Assembly (NCBI RefSeq): GCF_003606265.1
Contig: NZ_CP023671.1
Span: forward strand, 1,240,001-1,304,000
Length of the DNA: 64,000 nt
Direction of reading: 5' to 3'
Source: Clostridium septicum
GTDB taxonomy: Bacteria > Bacillota > Clostridia > Clostridiales > Clostridiaceae
Each line of letters begins with the position of its first letter. Position 1 is the stretch's first letter. Under the pieces are notes generated by a model. It was not told the DNA's origin, searched no databases, and saw nothing but the letters and a program-made list of their open reading frames with translations. The position numbers were made by a program, and so were the translations under genes. Below, in pieces: positions 29,316-38,495 of the stretch.

Positions 29316-30556
29316 TTAACTTGCTATTCTCTCATGTCTATATTTCATAACATACTCTGTCTTATTTTTCATCATCCCAAAGATTATATTTACTAATCTT
29401 CTCATTATACATATCAATGCTTGCACTTTAGTTTTACCTTCTGTTAATTTTCTTTGATAATACTCATAAAGAATTTCATTTCTAGGAATTTTAGACTGCT
29501 TTGAGATTTGAATTTGTTGAATTGCAAGAAAATATAATACTCCATTTAAATTTCTATTTCCTTGTTTACTCTTCTTATCTTTACCTTTACCAGCAGAACT
29601 AAATCTTACTGGAGCAACTCCAGCATATTGTGCTAACTTTTCAGCACTTTTAAATCTGTTTATATCACCTATTTCTAATATAAGTTGAGCAGCCGTTACT
29701 GTTCCAACTCCCGTTAAAGTTTCTAATTTATAATCTAAATTACTTATTATATCTTTAATTTGTTTATTTAATTTTTCTATTTCTTCTTTATAGTATTTTA
29801 GACTTCTTACATAACTTTTTACGAGTTCATCTCTACTACTTTGATATTCTCTAAAGGTATCTCCATCTCCTTCTATTAATTCTAAAATAGTTGTTGCTTT
29901 TTTAGTTGAGCAAGAATTCTTACTTACTTTTCGCAAGAAATTTCTTAATTCAATTACAGTTACTCCTTTTAATGTTGTCGGAGAAGGATACTTTTCCCAA
30001 AACTCTAATGCAGTACTACCATCAATATTAGAAAAGAACTTTTTATAACTTGTATAATTCTTAACTAGTTGCTCATGTAGTTGTATCTTAGCAGTAGTTG
30101 CTGATTTTACTAAAGAATCTCTTCTATAAACAAATTGCTTTAATGTCCAATATAAATCATTTGGCGTAACCTCTGGTAACTCATTTAATTTTCTTATTAA
30201 AACATCTGCAATGCATTTTGCATCCCAATAATCATTCTTCTTAGTTGTAGCATGATTTTTTCTTTCACTACTTGAAAAAGAAGGGTTCACTTCTTTTACA
30301 GTATAACCATTTTCTTTTAAGAAAACGGCTAGTGATCTACCATTTCCACAAACATCTTCTAATCCCCAAATAGGTACTAACCCATATGGAATAACTTCAT
30401 TTATTTTTCTATAACCTTTGGGTATTCAGAGATTTTACTTTCAAATGTAAAATCTCCTAAAACCTCTGACCAACAATTAATTATAACTATTGTATGTTGT
30501 TCCTTATGAACATCTGCTCCTATAAAAACATATTTTTGCCTATCTCTCATAGCCAT
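29316..30556 (-). pseudogene. IS110-family transposase (type B), frameshifted
   Basis: The N-terminus (MAMRDRQKYVFIGADVHKEQ) carries the first acidic residue of the DEDD domain. The frame breaks near 30425 and continues in another frame with GLVPIWGLEDVCGNGRSLAV. The C-terminal transposase domain is intact (ETLTGVGTVTAAQLILEIG, FKSAEKLAQYAGVAPVRFSS, GKDKKSKQGNRNLNG, with the catalytic Ser region). It shares about half its residues with the type A elements here. One indel inactivates it. Confidence 0.85.
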
Positions 30557-30725
30557 CACTCCTCTTTCAAATTTATTATCTTAACCTCTTTAATACTCCC
30601 GGGAATATCTCAAAGGGAATTATCTATATATAACATCTTTTCAAGAAAAAGTGACAACCTCAATCACAGCGTTAACTATTTATAGTTCGCAAGGGGGCGA
30701 CAGTCTATCAATTTCTTGAAAAGTT
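30557..30725 (-). ncRNA. Candidate bridge RNA of IS110 type B
   Basis: This noncoding left end is bracketed by a 12-bp inverted repeat (CTTTTCAAGAAA at 30630, TTTCTTGAAAAG at 30711). On the minus strand it contains TCGCCCCCTTGCG, of which CGCCCCCTT matches the plus strand of the handle hinge (CCGCCCCCTTAG). IS110 elements are known to make a guide RNA from this region. The call rests on position and this match. Confidence 0.5.
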
Positions 30726-30803
30726 ATTAACTAATTCATTCACAGATTATATGAATCTTTTTTCTTTTTTCAAGAAATGAGTCGACATTTCTAATTTTTA
30801 TTT

Positions 30804-31712
30804 TTAATTAAGGTAAATCTCTGTTATTTCCACCCTAAAATATCCAAGTTCCTTAGAGACTTTAAGCCTTGCATTATAATCATCAATACCTTTATTTCTT
30901 AATTCTCTATACCTATTTTGCGCATAGGCATGTCTCAAACCGTGGAATGTTAAATTCTTATCGCTATTATTAAATTCCTTATTATAATTATAAATAAACA
31001 CTTGTAAATTATTTATAACCTTATGTGTCTGTTCCTCTTTATTTATAAATACCTTATCACCATTCTTTGTATTACCACAAAGGCTTTGTACTAGTTCCTT
31101 ATTATGAATTGGTATATTTCTAACTAATCCACCTTTACCTTTTACAGTTAAAATTCCTTCTTTCAATGCATTAACTAATTGGCTTTTATCAAGCCTTGCT
31201 ACTTCGTGAATTCGAAGTCCTTGTGAATATGCAAGTTTCACCATATTAGCATATCTAACTTCTTTGTTTTTCTCTGCATATTCAATAAATTTTTGAACTT
31301 CATTTTCACTCTAAGCCTTGTTGCATCCAATTCTATCTTCCTTTGTTCTATGCTCTATACCAAGTTCCTTATTAGTAGATAGCCTTTTACTATCTCCACC
31401 TTTTACATCAATAAAATACCTTATGGCAGATAAATTAGTTGTAATATAAGATTTTGAATAACCACTTTCTTGCATTTGCTCCACATAAGATTGCAAGTGT
31501 TTATTCTCTATCTTATTTAAGTTTTGTTTTTTAAATGTTTCTGCTAAAAACTTAGCAAAATGATTCATTCCATCCTCATATCTATGCCTAGTTTTTATGC
31601 TACCTTGTCTTGTATGTATAAATACCTTATCAATCTGATTACTTAAATTCCTATATATATTTAAAGTTTTTTCATCCATTTCAAAATTCCATTTATCATT
31701 CATAAATACCAC
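30804..31712 (-). pseudogene. Tyrosine recombinase (XerC2 type) with an amber stop
   Basis: A single frame of about 300 codons is interrupted by one TAG at 31311-31313. The N-terminal half is a core-binding domain. The C-terminal half has the catalytic set: GLRIHEVARL, GKGGLVRNIPI, FHGLRHAYAQ, and the nucleophile in RVEITEIYLN. Apart from the stop it looks complete, so the change may be recent, or read through. RBS GGGAGGTGG precedes the ATG. It sits directly upstream of IS110 type B. Confidence 0.85.
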
Positions 31713-32207
31713 CTCCCTTAAAGGATTTATTGATATTGTATAAATTCTTTCTAATGAATTTCAAATATATTTTTAGACATAATTATCCTAGTGCCAATTA
31801 CTACTGTTTCAGTAATTTTTCTTTTGACAAAACCTATTCACATTAGTAATATCAATACTTTCGTACACATTCCTTCTATCGTCTCAATTAACAATTGAGA
31901 CGATAGAAATACCTATTAAATTCTAAGTTGTTTAGCAATGATGCTACATACCTAAAAATAAGGTGAAATCATAATTTCTGTAGCAGTAATGTCTTAGCAA
32001 ACCCTTGCTGACCTAATGTCTGACATTCTTATGTTCTTTAATTATTTTTGTTATTAATTCCTTAGTAAAATTATTTAAAATCCCATATTATAAAATCCCT
32101 CCATATATAATTTATTAATTCCATTTATCTTGATATATTTTATTTAAAGATTATTATAATTTTGAAGAAAAAAACACTTCCGAATTAATTTAGAAGTGCT
32201 TTTGATC
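31713..32207 (-). repeat. Noncoding: terminator, R element and hairpin upstream of recombinase
   Basis: 32169-32204 is an intrinsic terminator for the cassette N immunity gene (CACTTC with GAAGTG, T7 tail). The R element spans about 31930-32040, followed on the minus strand by a 10-bp hairpin (31876-31900, CGTCTCAATT with AATTGAGACG) and a leader to the recombinase. No gene is seen. Confidence 0.65.
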
Positions 32208-32468
32208 CTACTTATTTAACTTTATATCAATATTTTTTAATTGTTGCTCCATACTCCAATTATTAGGTTTCGAATCTTTGCTAAACCATTCGCCATCCGA
32301 TTCTATCCATTTATTCCTATATCTTATTATATTTTCTTCTGTGCAGTCTTCATATCCAAACTCAATTCCACAACAATCACAAATATCAAATGATGGTCTT
32401 CCATTTTCATCTCTTGGTGGCTCCTCTAAATTAGGGTATCCACATACTGGACATGTATATTTCTCCAT
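32208..32468 (-). CDS. Cassette N immunity: CPCC-type cysteine-rich protein
   Basis: About 86 aa starting MEKYTCPVCGYPNLEEPP, with DICDCCGIEFGYED completing a four-Cys zinc site, and a conserved Trp-rich end. This is the CPCC cysteine-rich family, common as immunity proteins. I chose the ATG at 32468 with AGGAG; an upstream alternative adds six residues. It follows toxin N directly. Confidence 0.82.
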   Translation of the reverse strand: MEKYTCPVCGYPNLEEPPRDENGRPSFDICDCCGIEFGYEDCTEENIIRYRNKWIESDGEWFSKDSKPNNWSMEQQLKNIDIKLNK

Positions 32469-32496
32469 TTTACTCCTCCTAAACATCTATGCTTAA

Positions 32497-32910
32497 TTAA
32501 TAATTACAATCTGGACCATTCCAATAATCTAAATTAGTACCTTTACCATGAATTTGTGGATTCAATTTATGGTATGTTCTAATAACGCCCTCCTTAGTTA
32601 CTATACTAAATTCATTTGTTTTATTATTAAACTTCAATATATCTCCATTTGACGCAGTTCTAGATAAAACATTTTTACCACTTGAATCTATAAATTCATT
32701 TGCTAACTTTAAATAATCATCTTTTGTAATATTTCCGAACTCACCTTGTTTAATAACATGCTTATCAAAATGTTTATCAAATTTTTTCTCATTACTGAAA
32801 TTAAACTTATTACGATTACCTACCCCCTTAGATCCTCTAATAGAATCTACTATCCTTTCAACTCTTTCTCCATTTTTTATTTTATTTGCTATTTCTGGAA
32901 GATACCCCAT
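32497..32910 (-). CDS. Cassette N silent toxin: RNase-like tip
   Basis: After the short handle (MGYLPEIANKIKNGERVERI) the tip of about 105 aa reads KKFDKHFDKHVIKQGEFGNI, TKDDYLKLANEFIDS, NGDILKFNNKTNEFSIVTKE and GVIRTYHKLNP. The HxxxH start, 'EFG-ITK-YL' helix and 'IRTYHKL' end are typical of BECR-fold tRNase-like tips of contact-dependent toxins. The fold is inferred, not proved. No ribosome site. Confidence 0.65.
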   Translation of the reverse strand: MGYLPEIANKIKNGERVERIVDSIRGSKGVGNRNKFNFSNEKKFDKHFDKHVIKQGEFGNITKDDYLKLANEFIDSSGKNVLSRTASNGDILKFNNKTNEFSIVTKEGVIRTYHKLNPQIHGKGTNLDYWNGPDCNY

Positions 32911-33813
32911 TATAGATTTTTCTACTCCTACTACACCATCTATTGGATGGCTTGCAAATTCAAAAATATCTTTTGCTGCTCCTGTAAGTGCATCTTCTAT
33001 TCCTAATAAAAATTTAATTGTAACACTTTTTATTGTTATTAATTCTTTATTCTTATTTCAATTGTTATTTTCATTTAGGTTCTCGTCCCCCTATCCCCCC
33101 GTTCCTATTTCCAAGTTCCATTATTTATATGTTTCATCTTTTCAATTCTTTTTATTTTTAAGTGAGACTCTAAATTTTACATTTAGCTAGTCGAACTTAC
33201 ACCTACGAATGCATATGAGTAGTGTGTTTCCTCTTATAGCTTTTCCCCTACATATTATATGTTCTGAATTCCCCTCGATTTCAAGTGGAATTGTTGAACC
33301 TATGATTTCCTTGCTTATAACTTAGAGTATCTTTCACCCCTAGTTATCTTGGCTTTTAAAAGTATTGGTACTATTTCAGTAGTATTTTCTGTATCTCCTA
33401 CTATTACAACATAATTGCATAAAAAAATATCGACACTACTGTAGTATCGATACTTCTATTACAACGATGTTTTCTTTTACTTTAGGTTAAAAGGGGCTAA
33501 GGTGATAAAGATTTCAGAAAGTATTTTTAGTTTTATCAACTAGAATTTACTTTTTAACTTTATCTGCCACTCTTCCCCCTTTGCCCCTTACTCACTTCAT
33601 TATTAAAATTATGAATTTAATTATTTTGTTGCTATTGTTAGTCTTACTATACTTTTAAGTTTAATCCATTTATGCAGTTACTTTACTTTGAGTTTTGCAG
33701 TTACTTCTAAATAATACTTGTTATTTTTTGTTACACATTTAACGCTAATTATTTAACCTTCCAAGAATCCAAATTCATCCTATAGGCATTTATACTTTTT
33801 ATAATGATAAATA
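32911..33813 (-). repeat. Handle start, G-tracts, J2, type B element, 24-bp site
   Basis: 32911-33055 is untranslated handle sequence in frame with toxin N. A C-rich block (33087-33100 on +), J2 (33150-33235), linker, type B element 33421-33593 (hairpin 33421-33473) and the 24-bp site 33594-33617 (centre TTAAAA, arms slightly decayed) follow. Right-arm copies are at 33670 and 33693. No gene is seen. Confidence 0.75.
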
Positions 33814-34044
33814 TTATATGGTTGAGTAACGTTTCATTTTTCTTAAAAAAAACTCACAAGCATCTGCTTCTGTATCAAATACATTTAATCCAGATTTATG
33901 ACCTCTCTCACTATAGTAAACTTGCCATGATTCTTCCTTAACAATACATAATTTTTCATTAGGAAATCCACCTATCATTAAAGAGTATAGCTCTTTTGGA
34001 ACTCCTATTTTATTTAATTCTTTTTCCAACTCAACTATTGTCAT
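33814..34044 (-). CDS. Cassette O immunity: TNT-associated small protein
   Basis: A 76-aa protein starting MTIVELEKELNKIGVPKELY, with SWQVYYSERGHKSGLNVFDT and EADACEFFLRKM. This pattern is the one usually found after TNT domains, where the immunity protein blocks NAD hydrolysis in the cytoplasm. It starts one base after the toxin stop, so the two are translationally coupled. Confidence 0.8.
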   Translation of the reverse strand: MTIVELEKELNKIGVPKELYSLMIGGFPNEKLCIVKEESWQVYYSERGHKSGLNVFDTEADACEFFLRKMKRYSTI

Positions 34045-34045
34045 T

Positions 34046-34588
34046 TTATTTTACTCTCCTTATTATTCCCGCATCTAATAACTCATCTATTATATCTGGT
34101 AACACATATTGTATACCTCCACCAGTTTCATTAAACCACGGTGCAATCTCACCAGCCTTTACCTTCATTGGCTTAATAACTTCAAATACACTATATGGTT
34201 TTAAATCTGTTCCTGGTGCTAATGCTCTCTGACCATAAGATATTCCTTCTGGCGAAGCGAAAGAACCATAATCAGTTCCATATCTATCAATTTTTTCTCC
34301 TGGTTTTAAAGTTACTTCATAAAATTTACCATTAAGAAATCCATCTATATTTTTATCTCCATGTTGACCTGGCCAATTTATTTCACCTGTTGTTTGATTG
34401 TAATACTTAGGGTTATCAAATACATCTTTATACTTTAAATATAGTTCTTCATCTGGAGCGTATTTCCAAGAACTTAATTTTAATTTATCAGCTTCACTTA
34501 CCCCCTTAGATCCTCTAATAGAATCTACTATCCTTTCAACTCTTTCTCCATTTTTTATTTTATTTGCTATTTCTGGAAGATACCCCAT
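34046..34588 (-). CDS. Cassette O silent toxin: TNT-type NAD glycohydrolase
   Basis: Short handle, then a TNT domain (tuberculosis necrotizing toxin family) of about 100 aa: GEKIDRYGTDYGSFASPEG, YGQRALAPGTDLKPYSVFEV and IAPWFNETGGGIQYVLPD. The conserved Arg-Tyr-Gly, RAL and GGGIQY blocks are all there, so the tip should hydrolyse NAD and stop metabolism in a target cell. No promoter or ribosome site precedes the first ATG; donor role inferred. Confidence 0.9.
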   Translation of the reverse strand: MGYLPEIANKIKNGERVERIVDSIRGSKGVSEADKLKLSSWKYAPDEELYLKYKDVFDNPKYYNQTTGEINWPGQHGDKNIDGFLNGKFYEVTLKPGEKIDRYGTDYGSFASPEGISYGQRALAPGTDLKPYSVFEVIKPMKVKAGEIAPWFNETGGGIQYVLPDIIDELLDAGIIRRVK

Positions 34589-35375
34589 TATAGATTTTTC
34601 TACTCCTACTACACCATCTATTGGATGACTTGCAAATTCAAAAATATCTTTTGCTACTCCTACAAGTGCATCTTCTATTCCTAATAAAAATTTAATTGTA
34701 ACACTTTTTATTGTTATTAATTCTTTATTCTTATTTCAATTGTTATTTTCATTTAGGTTCTCGTTCCCCTATCCCCCCGTTCCTCTTTCCAAGTTCCATT
34801 ATTTATTTGTTTCATATTTTTAATTCTTTTTATTTTTAAGTGAGACTCTAAATTTTACATTTAGCTAGTCGAACTTATACCTACGAATGCATATGAGTAG
34901 TGTGTTTCCTATATATATTTCTACTACATATATTATGTTAACAATTCCACTAACTTTCAAGTGGAATTATTGAGCCTAGGATTTCCTCTGCTTTCAGCTT
35001 ACGGTATCTTTACAAGACTTGTTATCTTTACTTTTAAATCTATTTCACTACATGAAAAAAAGATTAATGCTCCATTACTGAAACATTAACCTTTTTAAAT
35101 TTTCTTATTGCCCTTAAAGCCCATGTTTTAAAATGTATTAGATTATTTATTCAACTATTTAAAGTTTAATATATCTTGTACTTTTATTTTTAGGGCTTTA
35201 TGGGCTTTTTACTTGATTAACTGCATTATTACAATTATGCAGTAAACTCTTGTTAATATTAATTAACTTAATTATATTAACTACCTCACTTTAATCTTTC
35301 ATGCTTTTTAATATCATCATTATGAAGTAAGTTATTTTATAAAATGTAGTAAGTTAATTAAATTTCAAATTTTCT
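34589..35375 (-). repeat. Handle start, G-tracts, J2, type A terminator, perfect 24-bp site
   Basis: 34589-34735 continues the handle of toxin O (FEFASHPIDGVVGVEKSIM type). A C-rich block (34766-34778 on +), J2 (34830-34910), a type A hairpin (35055-35097) and its long-range GC stem follow. The 24-bp site at 35220-35243 has both arms perfect (centre TTACAA). A right-arm variant is at 35320. No gene is seen. Confidence 0.8.
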
Positions 35376-36086
35376 TTACCATGAACGCTCTAATATTTCA
35401 ATTGGTATAGCCATTGATGGAATACCAATATTGGAAATCTCTTTTGAAAAATTATAAATAAAACTATTTGAATAGTTTGATGTGTCATCTAAAAAATTAA
35501 TCAGATATCCACTTCTAGTTTTTCTAAAATCTGCTATACCCAATTCTTTTAATACTAATGCTGTTTTTATACCATTTTCACCAAATACAAATAACTCATT
35601 TATATAATTATTATACTCCATATTATTAGGTTTTAAAGTCAAATATAATTGTTTAATTTCATCTTGAAAACTATCTAATTCAGTTATTAAGTTATGTTTA
35701 TTTTTATAAATAAACATACTATCTAAATTAATTTTGCCATTAAAATTATTCAACTTATCTTTTATATCATCGTATGTTTTTAACTTGTTTTCTACCACTT
35801 TAGCACATTTACTTATTTCAAGTATAATAGAATCCATAATGGAATCTTCAACATCTACATTTTTGCAAATATTTTCAAATAAAACTTCAATATTTATATC
35901 ATTATCATTTTCTTGTATGAACATCCTTATTTCAAAGTTATGTTCATAGTACATAACTTTGAAAATTAATGACTTAAAGTTTAGTGAGCTTGTGGAATTT
36001 TTCTCATCTATGCATTTAAAATATTCATTATTATACTTGTTAATATCATTAATTAATGATATTTTTTCAAAATTTATTTGTTTCAT
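35376..36086 (-). CDS. Cassette P immunity protein, unrecognised
   Basis: A 236-aa acidic protein without membrane segments (MKQINFEKISLINDINKYNN; LFENICKNVDVEDSIMDSII in the middle). It is longer than most immunity proteins in the array. It follows a fragment of an EndoU-like tip, so it may have protected against that. I do not recognise the family. An AGGA-type site precedes the ATG. Confidence 0.6.
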   Translation of the reverse strand: MKQINFEKISLINDINKYNNEYFKCIDEKNSTSSLNFKSLIFKVMYYEHNFEIRMFIQENDNDINIEVLFENICKNVDVEDSIMDSIILEISKCAKVVENKLKTYDDIKDKLNNFNGKINLDSMFIYKNKHNLITELDSFQDEIKQLYLTLKPNNMEYNNYINELFVFGENGIKTALVLKELGIADFRKTRSGYLINFLDDTSNYSNSFIYNFSKEISNIGIPSMAIPIEILERSW

Positions 36087-36120
36087 TTAATCCTCCAATT
36101 ATTATTAAATATTTTCATTA

Positions 36121-36306
36121 CTATAAAGTGCTACTATGAACTGGATATGCAGTTATTATATCAGCTATGTTACTTCCATCAACATTTCTATATAAATACA
36201 TTTCTATTGTCATTCCATTATTAGCTACCCCTCTATAACACCCTTTTGTATTTGGCACTAACTTTTTATTCATATGTGCCTCCATAATCATATTTACAAC
36301 CTCATC
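36121..36306 (-). pseudogene. Cassette P toxin remnant: EndoU-like C-terminus
   Basis: Sixty-one codons: DEVVNMIMEAHMNKKLVPNT then GVANNGMTIEMYLYRNVDGS and IITAYPVHSS. The 'GVANNG-IEMYL-N-DG-I-AYP' end is that of bacterial EndoU toxins of another subtype than cassettes F and W. Everything upstream is lost at a TAA (36307-36309), and the next sequence is the type D terminator of cassette Q. Confidence 0.6.
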
Positions 36307-36399
36307 TTAAGTATATTTATTGCTAAAAAATTTTAATATAGTTCTTTTGAAAAATATATTTATAGCGTATGTTAACTACTAAAAAAATAATGAACCAAC

Positions 36400-36927
36400 C
36401 TACTTAATTTCAGCTGGTTCATTTCGTCTTTTTACTGCATTATTAATATTATTCAGTAAATTATTTATATACTTTTTACTAATTTCAAGAATAATAGGTT
36501 TATTATCATGTCTTTTACCAACTTGAAGTGCAGTTTTAATATCATTAGACAAATGAACATACTGTCTTCCCTTTGGTAATAATCCCTTATCCTCTATTGA
36601 TTTTATAAAACGTCTTACAGTACCATGATATAATATTGCTGGTGGTTCAGTGCTTTCCTTTACTATTTTCTTAGGTATAGAATGTCCATATATAGCTCTA
36701 ATTCTACCTTCAACTAATTCATGTCTCTTCTTATCTGAGTTTTCTATCATATGCTCTAAATCTTCTAAAGTTACATTCTCCCACTTATCACTTTCATTAA
36801 GTGCAGTCAATAACTGTTCAGCACTAACCCATCCATTTTCATCTAATTCCAATTCATATTCCCAAGGAGCATGCCTAAGAGCGTATGATATTTCCTTACT
36901 TAATCCTAAATAATTTATATGATTCAT
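36400..36927 (-). CDS. kptA: RNA 2'-phosphotransferase KptA/Tpt1, C-terminally truncated
   Basis: About 175 aa. Tpt1/KptA removes a 2'-phosphate from RNA using NAD. The signature blocks are present: LSKEISYALRHAPWEYEL, DENGWVSAEQLL, GRIRAIYGHS, LYHGTVRRFIKSIEDKGLL and RQYVHLSNDIKTALQVGKRH. After PIILEISKKY the normal end is replaced by codons read through a 24-bp palindromic site (36434-36457, centre TTAATA) and a type D terminator, so about 25 residues are missing. It overlaps the 3' side of an SUKH gene. I infer a repair or immunity role against an RNA-damaging toxin; activity of the truncated form is uncertain. Confidence 0.82.
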   Translation of the reverse strand: MNHINYLGLSKEISYALRHAPWEYELELDENGWVSAEQLLTALNESDKWENVTLEDLEHMIENSDKKRHELVEGRIRAIYGHSIPKKIVKESTEPPAILYHGTVRRFIKSIEDKGLLPKGRQYVHLSNDIKTALQVGKRHDNKPIILEISKKYINNLLNNINNAVKRRNEPAEIK

Positions 36928-36934
36928 CTCCTTT

Positions 36935-37294
36935 TTATTCTCTATTAAACTCAATCATTTCGTCAATTGCATCTTTTAACCAATCCCAAAAATCATTATA
37001 TTCTTTTCTTTGCTCATAACCTTCTGATGCAAAATCATGTATTATCTGCACTTTCTCATCTTTACCTACTTCAAAGCATGCTATATCGTCATTATCATCT
37101 CGTCTTGCAAAAGGTATTAGCTTTCTATTAGGATATCTTTCTGTAACTCCTTTTAATCTATTTAACACCCTTTCTTCATCCATTATATACCACAAATCAA
37201 AATCTAATAAATTTAATTCTATTGCTTTAATAAATGAATCTGGATATTGAAATCCGTCAAATCCTAATTTTTTTTCTAAAATTTCTATATTCAC
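36935..37294 (-). CDS. Cassette Q immunity: SUKH (SMI1/KNR4) family
   Basis: A 119-aa SUKH-type protein: FDGFQYPDSFIKAIELNLLD, IPFARRDDNDDIACFEVGKD and VQIIHDFASEGYEQRKEYND, ending in DFWDWLKDAIDEM. SUKH proteins are the commonest immunity proteins for nuclease toxins. It begins at a GTG next to the stop of a toxin remnant, and kptA follows it within 10 nt, forming a two-gene unit. Confidence 0.85.
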   Translation of the reverse strand: MNIEILEKKLGFDGFQYPDSFIKAIELNLLDFDLWYIMDEERVLNRLKGVTERYPNRKLIPFARRDDNDDIACFEVGKDEKVQIIHDFASEGYEQRKEYNDFWDWLKDAIDEMIEFNRE

Positions 37295-37296
37295 AA

Positions 37297-37377
37297 TTAG
37301 TTACCTATCCTTTCCATAGTATCTGCTCCAAATGGATTATTATTTCTAAATGATGCTTTTTGCTTTCCAATTCTTAA
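37297..37377 (-). pseudogene. Cassette Q toxin remnant (last 26 codons)
   Basis: A short frame ending SFRNNNPFGADTMERIGN lies immediately before the SUKH gene, as a toxin C-terminus would. Nothing of the rest remains; the R element follows. The toxin family cannot be told. Confidence 0.45.
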
Positions 37378-37683
37378 AAATATAATATTCAATTCTAAGT
37401 TGTTTAGCAATGATGCTACCTACCTAAATTTAAGGTGAAATCATACTTTCTGTAGCAGTAATGTCTTAGCAAAATATTGCTGACCTCTCGTCTGACATCC
37501 TCTGTTTTTAATAATTAAATTACTTTTAAAATACCTTATTAAAATAATACAAATTCCATATTCTAAGTGCCTCCTTAATAATAAATTAATACCAAATATC
37601 TTATCTATACTTTAACTAATCATTACATACAAATTCAAGAAAAATAGGATATCAGTTTTTATCCGATAACCTCTTTTCTTAAA
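37378..37683 (-). repeat. Noncoding: R element and terminator-like hairpin
   Basis: Third copy of the R element (about 37395-37505), again with GCTAC/GTAGC closing an inner three-way junction. 37643-37680 has an imperfect GGTTATC/GATATCC hairpin after the cassette R immunity gene. No gene is seen. Confidence 0.6.
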
Positions 37684-38049
37684 TTATAAACCTAAATTTA
37701 TTTTTATTTTATTTAAATATTCATATATAACTACTTTTTGTTCTTCATTATTTTCAACATATTTTTTACAAACATCACTTAAACACTTGTAAAACTCCTC
37801 GTAAGTTAATATCACTATACAATCTTTATCCACTGCTGGATAATCAAAGTAATACGCTACTCCACTTTCTCCAAAATAATCTTCTTCCCATTCTTCATAT
37901 TCATTTGCAAAACAACACCAAATATCTTCTATTCCAAATCCTCTTGAATCAGAATAATTAGTTAATGCCTTTAATAAATTCTTCTCACCAATATGCTCAT
38001 AATAATATTTAATATACTTGTTAATATCTTCTTTATTAGTTATTTTCAT
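37684..38049 (-). CDS. Cassette R orphan immunity: CdiI-like
   Basis: A 121-aa acidic protein: EDIWCCFANEYEEWEEDYFG, YYFDYPAVDKDCIVILTYEE then FYKCLSDVCKKYV. The 'W-F---G--YFD-P-V-----L-Y-EFY--L' spacing resembles CdiI-type immunity proteins to RNase toxins. No toxin lies upstream; the linker sequence of a neighbouring cassette abuts it 30 nt before the start. Ribosome site GGAGG. Confidence 0.68.
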   Translation of the reverse strand: MKITNKEDINKYIKYYYEHIGEKNLLKALTNYSDSRGFGIEDIWCCFANEYEEWEEDYFGESGVAYYFDYPAVDKDCIVILTYEEFYKCLSDVCKKYVENNEEQKVVIYEYLNKIKINLGL

Positions 38050-38495
38050 TGTTTACCTCCATCAATTGTATATATTATTTACACTGGGATTTCCTAGCTT
38101 ATCAGCTTACGGTAGATTTCATTCCTAGATATCTTAGATTATAAAGTATTAATACTATTTCAGTAGCATTTTCTGTATCTCCTACCATCTCAATATAATT
38201 ACATAAAAAAATATCGACACTATTGTAGTATCGACATTTCAGTTACAACGATATTTTCTTTTAATTTAGGTTGAAAGGGAGATAAGGTGGTAAAGATTTT
38301 ATAAAGTATTTTTAGTTTCATCAACTAGAAATTACTTTTCAATTTTATCTTCCACGCTTCCCCCTTTGCCCCTATTCACTTCATTATTAATATTATGAAT
38401 TAAGATTATTATTCATCTTTTATTCATTTAATAATATTCTAAAATACTCCTTATTATGAAGTGAGAATTTTATTGGTTTTGCAGTAACTTGTAAA
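38050..38495 (-). repeat. Intercassette region: linker, type B element, 24-bp site
   Basis: The linker starts abruptly after the cassette R start (no J2 or handle). The type B element spans 38204-38387 (hairpin 38204-38257), followed by a decayed 24-bp site 38388-38411 (centre TTAATA) and right-arm copies at 38453 and 38477. No gene is seen. Confidence 0.75.

Larger units (their letters stand above)
29272..30725 (-). mobile_element. IS110-family element, type B (degenerate)
   Basis: The right end (29272-29315) has small hairpins (AAGGTG/CACCTT) and abuts the toxin hinge. The transposase is broken. The left end (30557-30725) is noncoding and likely encodes the bridge RNA. The left boundary beyond about 30725 is uncertain because the neighbouring sequence is a recombinase gene, not the other half of the handle. 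Confidence 0.7.
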
